A stretch of 12,972 nucleotides of DNA from Oscillospiraceae bacterium (GTDB lineage Bacteria > Bacillota > Clostridia > UMGS1883): contig SVJI01000024.1 in assembly GCA_015069065.1 (NCBI GenBank), forward strand, positions 1 to 12,972, read 5' to 3'. The position numbers and the translations under genes are program-made. Every line of letters starts with the position of its first letter. The stretch's first letter is position 1. Below, piece by piece: positions 5,514 to 12,036 of this stretch. The notes below the pieces were generated by a model that worked only from the letters and a program-made list of their open reading frames with translations, had not been told where the DNA came from and searched no databases.

Positions 5514-6407
5514 ATGGAAAAAAAGCTTCTTCTCATATATAATCCTGTCAGCGGAAAAGCAATGATAAAAACATATCTGGCAGACATTATAGACATATAT
5601 TCAAATCATAACTACTGTGTAACCGTCCACCCTACAAAATGTGCATTTGACGGATACGAATATATAAAGTCAAACGCAGCTGATTACGACGTTGTTTCAG
5701 TGTGTGGCGGCGACGGTATGCTTAATGAGGCAGTAAGTGCACTTATGTGTGTTGATGCGCAGCGTAGGCCGCCACTTGCATATCTACCTGCCGGCAGCAC
5801 AAACGATTTTGCCGGAACTGTAGGTTTACCGCTGGATTTACGACGTGCTGCCAAAATGATAGTCGACGGTACTCCGTTTTTCTGCGATGCAGGAATGCTG
5901 AATGAAAAATACTTTGCATATGTCGCTGCATTTGGTGCATTTACGTCCGTTTCATACGATACTTCACAGGAATTTAAGAATATTTTCGGTCATCTGGCAT
6001 ATATCATGGAGGGAATTCGTCAGCTTCCGTCAATAAAGCCATGCCATATGCGTATAAAATTTGACGATATTCTGATAGAGGATGATTTTCTTTACGGCAT
6101 GGTTTCCAACTCACTTCAGGTTGCGGGAGTTAAAAACAATCTGGGAACAGCAATCTCCCTTAACGACGGTTTGTTTGAGGTATTGCTCCTTAAAAAGCCT
6201 CAAAACGCCGTAGGATACCAAAACATTATTACGGCACTGCTGACACAGAGCGTCGATAAAACAGATGATATAATAAGTTTTAAGGCATCTAAAATAACAT
6301 TTGAGACAGATGAAGAAATACCGTGGACAGTTGACGGTGAGTTTGGAGGAAATATCAAATCAGCCCAAATTTCCAACCTGCACCGCGCATTTTCAGTAAT
6401 TGTTTAA
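5514..6407 (+). CDS. Diacylglycerol/lipid kinase family protein (DagK/YegS type)
   Basis: A 297-residue ATP-dependent lipid kinase of the DAGK catalytic-domain family. It starts with the first strand and loop LLLIYNPVSGK (6-15). It has the nucleotide-binding GGDG (65-68) in VSVCGGDGMLNEAV, and PAGSTNDFA (92-100), the PxGTxNDFA signature with Ser in place of Thr. The C-terminal half has the usual beta-sandwich with WTVDGE near the end. The length matches the family. ATG 5514 is preferred over an upstream in-frame TTG at 5496 because GAAGGGAG lies between them at 8 nt from the ATG. The likely role is phosphorylation of diacylglycerol or a related lipid at the membrane, recycling it for phospholipid synthesis. 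It is monocistronic, with a strong promoter and terminator. Confidence 0.92.
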   Translation: MEKKLLLIYNPVSGKAMIKTYLADIIDIYSNHNYCVTVHPTKCAFDGYEYIKSNAADYDVVSVCGGDGMLNEAVSALMCVDAQRRPPLAYLPAGSTNDFAGTVGLPLDLRRAAKMIVDGTPFFCDAGMLNEKYFAYVAAFGAFTSVSYDTSQEFKNIFGHLAYIMEGIRQLPSIKPCHMRIKFDDILIEDDFLYGMVSNSLQVAGVKNNLGTAISLNDGLFEVLLLKKPQNAVGYQNIITALLTQSVDKTDDIISFKASKITFETDEEIPWTVDGEFGGNIKSAQISNLHRAFSVIV

Positions 6408-6413
6408 TAGTTA

Positions 6414-6447
6414 AAAGGCAGAAACGAAATCAATCGTTTCTGCCTTT
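6414..6447. terminator. Rho-independent terminator between lipid kinase and sugar kinase genes
   Basis: AAAGGCAGAAACGA (6414-6427) pairs perfectly with 6434-6447 around a 6-nt loop. It sits 7 nt after the lipid kinase stop and 25 nt from the converging sugar kinase stop, so it can serve both. T runs are short (three to four). Confidence 0.75.
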
Positions 6448-6471
6448 ATAATTGTTTTCTAAACTTGTCTG

Positions 6472-7557
6472 TTATATATACTTCTTCACAATTTCTGACA
6501 TAGCACCAAACTTGCTTTCAATATCACGAACAAGAGCAAACTGGTTTCTTGCACGGTCAAGATTGTGCTTTTCTCTGTGAATTTTAAAATATGTGTCACC
6601 ATTGAGATAGTCTGCAAGGAAACGGATACCGCACTCGTATGTCATAAGCAGTGCAGAAAGCGGTAACAATTCAATTTCCTTTTCTGTCAGGCAGTCAGAA
6701 ACCTCTGACAAAAAGCCCTTTGCAAAAGCTTCAAACTTTTCAAGGTCGAACCAGATTCTGCTCATATCTGTTTCATCCTCTGCACAGCTGGATGCACCAA
6801 ATCTTAAAGCATCACCGAAATCATACAGTACAGAACCGGGCATTACTGTATCAAGGTCAATTACGCAAACTCCGGCATCTGTCTTGGCATCAAACAATAC
6901 GTTATTAAGCTTAGTATCGTTATGCGTTACACGGAGAAGCACCTCTCCCTTTGCCATCGCATCAACTATTTCACTAGCATACTTGCTGTATTCCAGCGCA
7001 AATTCAACTTCCTCTTTAACGGATTCGAGGCGACCTGCGGCATCATTTTCCATCGCAGTACGAAGCTGCTTTACACGCTCGGGAGTGTTATGGAAATCAA
7101 CAATTGTTTCATGAAGCTTTTCAGCAGGAAAATCACTGAGCATACGCTGAAATCTACCGAATGCAATTCCTGCATTTGTAAGAATTACAGGTCTGTCTGC
7201 AATATCATAGCTGACAGAATCATCAACAAACTTATACATTCTGAAGCAGGAGCCGTCCTCATGCTTGTAAAAAATGTCCCCTTCCTTTGTGGTAATTACG
7301 TTGAGAGTTTCTCTGTCGGGATTACCGCCTGCCTGCTTGATTTTCTCCCTTACATGGCAGGTAACGTTATATATATTCTCCATAACGTTGTCGGGATTTT
7401 TAAATACCTGTGTATTTATTCTCTGCAGTATAAATTTGGGTGAGGTTTCACACAGATATGTATCGTTGATATGTCCGTTGCCGTAAACCTCTATCTTTGT
7501 ATCGATGTCAAACTTAGCCAATATATCCTTAAGGGTGTACTGTTTATCAGATGCCAT
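6472..7557 (-). CDS. N-acetylhexosamine 1-kinase-like phosphotransferase (APH fold)
   Basis: A 361-residue kinase of the aminoglycoside-phosphotransferase fold, close in length and motifs to NahK/LnpB N-acetylhexosamine 1-kinases. Visible motifs are GNGHINDTY (26-34) as the nucleotide loop, RVTHNDTKLNNVLF (209-222) with catalytic-loop Asp214 and Asn219, and VIDLDTVMPGSVLYDFGD (232-249) as the metal-binding segment. The expected reaction is ATP-dependent phosphorylation of GlcNAc/GalNAc or a related sugar at C1. The start ATG 7555-7557 has GGAGGG 8 nt upstream; a longer in-frame extension lacks a ribosome binding site. The ATG lies inside the last codons of the upstream nucleotidyltransferase (11-nt overlap), implying translational coupling. 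The substrate is inferred from family resemblance only. Confidence 0.85.
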   Translation of the reverse strand: MASDKQYTLKDILAKFDIDTKIEVYGNGHINDTYLCETSPKFILQRINTQVFKNPDNVMENIYNVTCHVREKIKQAGGNPDRETLNVITTKEGDIFYKHEDGSCFRMYKFVDDSVSYDIADRPVILTNAGIAFGRFQRMLSDFPAEKLHETIVDFHNTPERVKQLRTAMENDAAGRLESVKEEVEFALEYSKYASEIVDAMAKGEVLLRVTHNDTKLNNVLFDAKTDAGVCVIDLDTVMPGSVLYDFGDALRFGASSCAEDETDMSRIWFDLEKFEAFAKGFLSEVSDCLTEKEIELLPLSALLMTYECGIRFLADYLNGDTYFKIHREKHNLDRARNQFALVRDIESKFGAMSEIVKKYI

Positions 7558-8395
7558 CGTATAATCCCTCCGCAAACAATTTTTTAATCGCACTTACAAC
7601 TGATTCCTTATCCTCACGGTAGGTTACTCCGTACCACTTTTCATCAGTAGAAAGCACCTTAACACGCGCTCCGTCCTCTTTGATTGCGCGGTCAATAACA
7701 AAAGGAATATAAAATTCATCCTTTAAGGGATTTTTCATATCCTTGAGGAAATCCACAAAGTCTGATGAAACCTTATCAAAAATCTGTGGCTTAAGCCCCC
7801 ACATATTCATGGAAACGATGGTGTCAAGCGGGATACCGCTGTTCTTGTCAAGTGCTGTATGCTCTGTTATGCTGCGGAGAATTCCGTTATCCACGTCACA
7901 TACTCCGCGGGCAACAGTTCCGTTTTCTGTAAGGGTATTGCCCAGCTTGTAGCCAACCATGCATGTATCTTCACCAGAAACAAGCTCGTCGTACAAGATT
8001 TTAAAGGAGCTTTGTCCGTAATAGTCATCAGCATTTATCAATGCAAAGGGAGTATTTACAACATCCTTACAGCAATAAACTGCATGACCTGTTCCCCAGG
8101 GCTTTGTTCTTCCATCTGGAACTGAAAATCCCTCAGGAATATTCTCCATATCCTGAAAAACATACTCTATGTCTACATATTTTTCTATTCTTTTACCTAC
8201 GATTTCACGGAAATCTTTCTCTATATCTCTGCGGATAATCATCACAGCCTTATTAAAGCCTGCCTTAACAGCATCAAAAACAGAGAAATCCAATATAACC
8301 TCTCCGTTAGGACCTATAGGCTCAAGCTGCTTTAATCCGCCGAATCTGCTGCCCATACCTGCAGCCATTACGATAAGTGTTGCATCTTTGTTCAC
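7547..8395 (-). CDS. Sugar-1-phosphate nucleotidyltransferase
   Basis: An approximately 282-residue nucleotidyltransferase of the GT-A-like NTP_transferase family. The N-terminus holds the signature MAAGMGSRFGGLKQLEPIG (NTP-binding loop and Lys). It is followed by PWGTGHAVYC and ALINADDYYG, the metal-binding acidic motif. Together with the overlapping kinase it would convert a sugar to sugar-1-phosphate and then to a nucleotide sugar. I chose GTG at 8393-8395 because AAGTGGTG lies 6 nt before it and homologues typically begin a few residues before the signature; GTG at 8405-8407 is in frame and possible. A single operon with the kinase, read away from a divergent AraC gene. The nucleotide and sugar cannot be told from sequence. 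Confidence 0.87.
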   Translation of the reverse strand: MNKDATLIVMAAGMGSRFGGLKQLEPIGPNGEVILDFSVFDAVKAGFNKAVMIIRRDIEKDFREIVGKRIEKYVDIEYVFQDMENIPEGFSVPDGRTKPWGTGHAVYCCKDVVNTPFALINADDYYGQSSFKILYDELVSGEDTCMVGYKLGNTLTENGTVARGVCDVDNGILRSITEHTALDKNSGIPLDTIVSMNMWGLKPQIFDKVSSDFVDFLKDMKNPLKDEFYIPFVIDRAIKEDGARVKVLSTDEKWYGVTYREDKESVVSAIKKLFAEGLYDGI

Positions 8396-8423
8396 TGTAA
8401 ACACCACTTTCTAAAAAACTATG

Positions 8424-8526
8424 TTACATTTTTATCATAATCACTATACACTAACGAAGCAAGAAAGTATTTACACAAAAAGAAATTTTTTTTACATTTT
8501 TGTCAATTATAGCATTGCTTTTACAT
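8424..8526 (+). promoter_or_regulatory. TTACAT/TTACAC repeats between divergent promoters (possible operators)
   Basis: The hexamer TTACAT or TTACAC occurs in one orientation at 8424-8429, 8471-8476, 8492-8497 and 8521-8526, with centre spacings of 47, 21 and 29 bp. The 21-bp spacing places two copies on one helix face, as in AraC-family half-sites. They overlap or flank both divergent promoters. The DNA is AT-rich, so chance is possible. Confidence 0.35.
8434..8462 (-). promoter_or_regulatory. Promoter of the nucleotidyltransferase-kinase operon
   Basis: Minus strand TTGCTT (8457-8462), 17-bp spacer, TATGAT (8434-8439). It is divergent from the AraC promoter, which carries the same TTGCTT -35. 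Confidence 0.55.
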
Positions 8527-8543
8527 CTTTTCTGTGATACTAT
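8515..8543 (+). promoter_or_regulatory. Promoter of the second AraC-family gene
   Basis: TTGCTT (8515-8520), 17-bp spacer, TACTAT (8538-8543). The transcript would begin just ahead of GGGAGG (8551-8556). Confidence 0.5.
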
Positions 8544-8564
8544 TGATTTCGGGAGGAATGTTTT

Positions 8565-9452
8565 ATGGCATCATACATAGGAACACGTTTAAAAACAGAT
8601 ATTACAATAGGTAAGCTTTACAGCGTACATCATTTCGAATATCCGCAGAATTTCAAGTATGAGGGCGAGCGGCATAACTTCTGGGAGGTTGTTTACGCCG
8701 ACAAGGGTGACATCACTGTTATCCGTGAGGATGAGAGCTTTCTGCTTAAACAGGGAAATATAGTTTTCCACAAACCTAACGAGTGGCACGGCTTGCGCGC
8801 AGATAACAATGTAGCTGTAAACTTAGTGGTTTTTTCCTTTGAGTGTGTTTCACCTGCAATGGAATTCTTTTACAAAAAAACTCTGACCGTCGGTCAGGAG
8901 CAAAGAACCATCATTTCCAAAATACTGTCAGAGTACACCAATGCCTTTAAAACTCCTTTCAACAATCCATATACAACCCGTATTCTGCGCAAAAAGAACC
9001 CTGTTATCGGCTCTCAGCAGCTTTTGGGGCAATATATCTCCGAACTGTTGATATCGTTTTTAAGGCAAACAGAACCCACGCTTCCCCGTTCCCAGACCAG
9101 TATCAACCGTGAAAGTGCACTACTTAACACCATTGTCAACTATATGCTCGACCACATAACCGAAAATATTACGATAGACGACCTTGTGAGATACAGCGGC
9201 TCTAACAAAACCACAATATCCTCCGCATTTAAAAACAATCTTGGGATGAGTACCATGGAGTACTTCATAAGCCTGAAAATAGATCTGGCAAAAAAGCACC
9301 TGCGCGAGGATAACTACAATATATCCCAGATATCGGATATACTGGGGTATTCAGGAATACACTATTTTTCACGTCAGTTCAAAAAGGTTACAGGAATGAC
9401 TCCTACGGAATATGCATCCTCCATTCAGGCTATAGTAAAAAATAGTCACTAA
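8565..9452 (+). CDS. AraC-family transcriptional regulator, divergent from sugar-activation operon
   Basis: A 295-residue regulator. The N-terminal cupin region spans about 20-92 and includes FWEVVYADKGDITV and FHKPNEWHGLRAD, the ligand-pocket strands. The C-terminal region from about 184 carries two helix-turn-helix motifs, ITIDDLVRYSGSNKTTISSAFKNN-type then ISQISDILGYSGIHYFSRQF, ending in the standard GMTPTEYASS. The ATG is preceded by GGGAGG at 8 nt. It shares a 157-169-bp control region (depending on the start taken) with the nucleotidyltransferase-kinase operon, so it most likely regulates that operon and itself in response to a sugar. Its stop codon is directly adjacent to the stop of the converging radical SAM gene. 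Confidence 0.93.
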   Translation: MASYIGTRLKTDITIGKLYSVHHFEYPQNFKYEGERHNFWEVVYADKGDITVIREDESFLLKQGNIVFHKPNEWHGLRADNNVAVNLVVFSFECVSPAMEFFYKKTLTVGQEQRTIISKILSEYTNAFKTPFNNPYTTRILRKKNPVIGSQQLLGQYISELLISFLRQTEPTLPRSQTSINRESALLNTIVNYMLDHITENITIDDLVRYSGSNKTTISSAFKNNLGMSTMEYFISLKIDLAKKHLREDNYNISQISDILGYSGIHYFSRQFKKVTGMTPTEYASSIQAIVKNSH

Positions 9453-11093
9453 TTAAAAATCCTCCGTTATATCAATAAGTGTGTCATTTTGCGACTCATA
9501 GAGATATACACCGCCAAACATTTTTTCAAAACGGAGTCTTTTGTATATTATGCGAGGCGCTCTGCCAATGTGATGGGGCAAATATTTTTGAATATTTTTG
9601 TCGTTTTTCAGGAATTCAAAGCATTGTTCTTTGAATTCCTTTTCATTTTCGTAAGGCATTTTCGCTTTTTTATTAGTCAGGCGGTCAGCCTTTACGCAGT
9701 CTGAGAATCCGTCATATAAAAAAACCTGTTCCAGTATATCGTAGCGCATTTCCAGCGAAACTGCACGGTCAAAAAGTCCGTTTTGCGTATAATAATCATA
9801 GATTCTCTCAAAGATTGCAAAAGGAGAGGAGATTTTTTCAAACAAAAAGTCCATGCTTCTTGAAAAATCACCACTGTTATAAAACTTTTCGAGCGTATCT
9901 TCAATTCCCTTAAGCTTTATAATCTCGTCAAAGGATATAAAGTCATTTTCCATAACCTCGTAGGGTGCCTTTTCCTTAAATTTATAACCGAACTTCTCCC
10001 TCTGATTTCTGAGACGCGACCCCTTAAGGAGTTTTAAAAAACCAAGCTGCAGCACGTGCGGTCTTAGTTTTATCACGTCATCGAATGAGCGTACAAACGA
10101 ATCATACCCCTCGTAGGGAAGTCCCGCTATCAAATCCAGATGTATGTGAATGTTATTAAGCTTCATAAGCTCAATAACATTATTTCTGACACTGTCGAAA
10201 TCAATATTTCGCCCGATTTCGTTTATGGTATCAGGATTGGTGGACTGAACTCCTATCTCAAACTGAATCAATCCCTCGGGCGCAGTTTTAAGTAGCTCTA
10301 TCGTTTCATCATCAATAAGATTTCCCGCCAGTTCAAAGTGAAAACGCGTATTCTTGCTATGCTCAATTATAAAGCGGAAAATTTCATATGCACGCTTTTT
10401 ATCTGCATTAAATGTTCTGTCAACAAATTTTACCAGAGGCACATTGTTGTGTATGAAAAATAAAAGCTCTTTTTTAACACGGTCAAGCTCCAGATAACTA
10501 ACTCTCCTGTTATCGCCCGAAAGGCAATAGCTGCAGTTAAAGGGGCATCCTCTGGAGGATTCGTAATAAACAATCTTCCCCTTAAAATCACATATTGTAT
10601 CATCGTAGGCAAACGGATATTCATTCAGATTACCCGCATCACACAGGGGATTCTGCACGATATCCTCACCAAATCTGTATGTCAGTGATGGCACATCACT
10701 GCAATTTTTTCCGCTGCTGATTCTATCGAGGAGTGCAAGCATAGGCTTCTCCCCCTCACCCCGTATCACGTAATCTATCCACTCACTCTCACCCATAAGC
10801 TCGGCTGAATCGTGCGAAACCTCGTGTCCGCCAAAGATTATTACAAGGCTGGGATTAACTTTTTTAAGGCACTGGGAAATATACAGAATCTTTTCAATAT
10901 TCCATATATAACACGAAAAGGCTATCACATCAGCCTTTTCATAGTGAAGAGAGGAAATAATACTGTCAACATTATCATTGATTGTATATTCCCTGATAAC
11001 AGGATTATGTTTACTGCAATAAGCGCCGATGCTTCGCAGTGCCAGATTTATATGTATATATTTAGCATTAAGCGCGGCAAAAACTGTTTTCAT
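9453..11093 (-). CDS. B12-binding-domain radical SAM protein (DUF4080-like C-terminus)
   Basis: A 546-residue enzyme. Residues 1-130 form a B12-binding-like Rossmann domain (ADVIAFSCYIWN, VIIFGGHEVS, YVIRGEGE) without the DxHxxG cobalamin-ligand motif, as is common in this group. The radical SAM core starts at ESSRGCPFNCSYCLSG, with Cys183, Cys187 and Cys190 in CxxxCxxC spacing to bind the 4Fe-4S cluster, followed by FELAGNLI and FEIGVQS barrel strands. The last 170 residues match the DUF4080 type of tail. The substrate is unknown; members are annotated only broadly as methylthiotransferase- or methyltransferase-like. The ATG has CGGAG 6-7 nt upstream. It is monocistronic and ends with no space against the AraC gene. 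Confidence 0.9.
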   Translation of the reverse strand: MKTVFAALNAKYIHINLALRSIGAYCSKHNPVIREYTINDNVDSIISSLHYEKADVIAFSCYIWNIEKILYISQCLKKVNPSLVIIFGGHEVSHDSAELMGESEWIDYVIRGEGEKPMLALLDRISSGKNCSDVPSLTYRFGEDIVQNPLCDAGNLNEYPFAYDDTICDFKGKIVYYESSRGCPFNCSYCLSGDNRRVSYLELDRVKKELLFFIHNNVPLVKFVDRTFNADKKRAYEIFRFIIEHSKNTRFHFELAGNLIDDETIELLKTAPEGLIQFEIGVQSTNPDTINEIGRNIDFDSVRNNVIELMKLNNIHIHLDLIAGLPYEGYDSFVRSFDDVIKLRPHVLQLGFLKLLKGSRLRNQREKFGYKFKEKAPYEVMENDFISFDEIIKLKGIEDTLEKFYNSGDFSRSMDFLFEKISSPFAIFERIYDYYTQNGLFDRAVSLEMRYDILEQVFLYDGFSDCVKADRLTNKKAKMPYENEKEFKEQCFEFLKNDKNIQKYLPHHIGRAPRIIYKRLRFEKMFGGVYLYESQNDTLIDITEDF

Positions 11094-11135
11094 AAGCTAC
11101 TCCGATTACATATTTCTTTTGGATTGACCGAAATC

Positions 11136-11164
11136 ACTATATCATACAAGTATTAAAATATCAA
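11136..11164 (-). promoter_or_regulatory. Promoter of the radical SAM gene
   Basis: Minus strand TTGATA (11159-11164), 17-bp spacer, TATAGT (11136-11141), about 40 bp upstream of the start codon. Confidence 0.55.
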
Positions 11165-11195
11165 GTTAAATCAATTCACCTAATGCAAAAAACTG

Positions 11196-11223
11196 TTGAC
11201 AAATAAAATATTATGTATATAAT
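11196..11223 (+). promoter_or_regulatory. Promoter of the TPP riboswitch-thiT transcript
   Basis: TTGACA (11196-11201), 16-bp spacer, TATAAT (11218-11223). Transcription would start about 20-25 nt before the riboswitch aptamer. Confidence 0.75.
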
Positions 11224-11251
11224 TAAATTATATTGTCAATACAGTTAAATA

Positions 11252-11346
11252 AAGCATCGGGGGGCTGACCGAAAGTCGGCTGAGATAAGACGTGTTGCGT
11301 TTTGACCCGCAAACCTGATTTGGATAATGCCAACGTAGGAAATTAT
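11252..11346 (+). ncRNA. TPP riboswitch (THI element)
   Basis: The conserved THI-box blocks are in order: a G-run (11259-11264), GGCTGAGATAAGA (11278-11290), TGACCCGCAAACCTGATTTG (11303-11322), and GATAATGCCAACGTAGGAA (11324-11342). CTGAGA binds the pyrimidine moiety, and the CCTGAT...GGATAATGCC...CGTAGGAA blocks complete the pyrophosphate-sensing arm and closing helix. It precedes a terminator hairpin and the thiT gene, so TPP binding should shut off thiamine uptake. Confidence 0.95.
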
Positions 11347-11359
11347 ACCGTTAAATATT

Positions 11360-11390
11360 CGAATCATGCGTATGTATGGTTCGTTTTTTT
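11360..11390 (+). terminator. Riboswitch-controlled terminator in the thiT leader
   Basis: CGAATCAT (11360-11367) pairs with ATGGTTCG (11376-11383) over an 8-nt loop and is followed by seven T (11384-11390). It lies 13 nt after the aptamer and ahead of the thiT ribosome binding site, as expected for transcriptional OFF control by TPP. Confidence 0.8.
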
Positions 11391-11416
11391 ACTTTCAAAA
11401 GAAAGGAATGACCTTG

Positions 11417-11965
11417 ATGTCAACAACACAAAAAATCACAAAAAGCGCACTGATGATTGCACTTGCTACAGTTTTGATGTGGGTTTCAAAGCTGCTTCCC
11501 GCACCATGGTTGCAGGGCGGCAGTGTAACACTCGGCTCTATGGTACCCATCATCATGACAGGAATACTTCTGGGCAGCAAATGGGGATTGTGTGCATCAT
11601 TAGGATATGCACTCATTCAGATGATGTCGGGATTTTATCCACCGCCCACACAAACATTTCTGAATTTTTTCTTAGTTGTAATGCTGGACTATATCCTCGC
11701 ATTCGGGGTACTGGGACTTTCAGGTGTATTTTACAAATTAAGCGGAAAGAGAAAATTATCAGCTGCCTTTGCAGGCTTCTGTGTCAGTGTATTAAGATAC
11801 ATATGTCACATTTTTTCAGGAATACTTATATGGGGTGTGTATGCAGAAAACGGACAGAGCGTTCTTGCCTATTCCATTATATACAACGGCACATATATGA
11901 TTCCCGAAATTCTGATTACAACTGCCCTGCTTACACTAATTTCAGGAATATTTACAGATAAATAA
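11417..11965 (+). CDS. thiT: Energy-coupled thiamine transporter substrate-binding subunit ThiT
   Basis: A 182-residue integral membrane protein with about six hydrophobic segments. It is the S-component that binds thiamine for an ECF transporter; the shared EcfA/A'/T module is not in this window. The pocket signature is kept: His131, Trp139, Tyr152 and Asn157 have the same spacing as the thiamine-binding His, Trp, Tyr and Asn of lactococcal ThiT. The N-terminus has the KSALMIALATVL first helix. An upstream in-frame ATG at 11366 is rejected because it lies inside the leader terminator. ATG 11417 follows AAAGGA by 9 nt; ATG 11408 is too close to the same site. A TPP riboswitch upstream fits the function. 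A hairpin terminator follows the gene. Confidence 0.93.
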   Translation: MSTTQKITKSALMIALATVLMWVSKLLPAPWLQGGSVTLGSMVPIIMTGILLGSKWGLCASLGYALIQMMSGFYPPPTQTFLNFFLVVMLDYILAFGVLGLSGVFYKLSGKRKLSAAFAGFCVSVLRYICHIFSGILIWGVYAENGQSVLAYSIIYNGTYMIPEILITTALLTLISGIFTDK

Positions 11966-11972
11966 CATGATT

Positions 11973-12010
11973 AAAGAGGATGTAAAAAGTGACTTTTTTA
12001 CATCCTCTTT
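11973..12010. terminator. Bidirectional terminator between thiT and the M13 peptidase gene
   Basis: AAAGAGGATGTAAAAA (11973-11988) pairs perfectly with 11995-12010 (16 bp, 6-nt loop). The following plus-strand sequence is T-rich (ATTCTTTCTT). It lies 7 nt after the thiT stop and 26 nt from the converging peptidase stop. Confidence 0.75.
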
Positions 12011-12036
12011 ATTCTTTCTTACATCTGCAAAGAAAG

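Noticed and set aside
11366..11416. Longer N-terminus for ThiT starting at ATG 11366
   Set aside because: That ATG lies within the leader terminator hairpin, and the extra residues do not fit the family; AAAGGA positions the start at 11417.
11302..11961. 219-codon open frame overlapping thiT in another frame
   Set aside because: It starts inside the TPP aptamer and is out of frame with the clear ThiT protein; composition is unlike a real protein (Cys, His and Arg rich).
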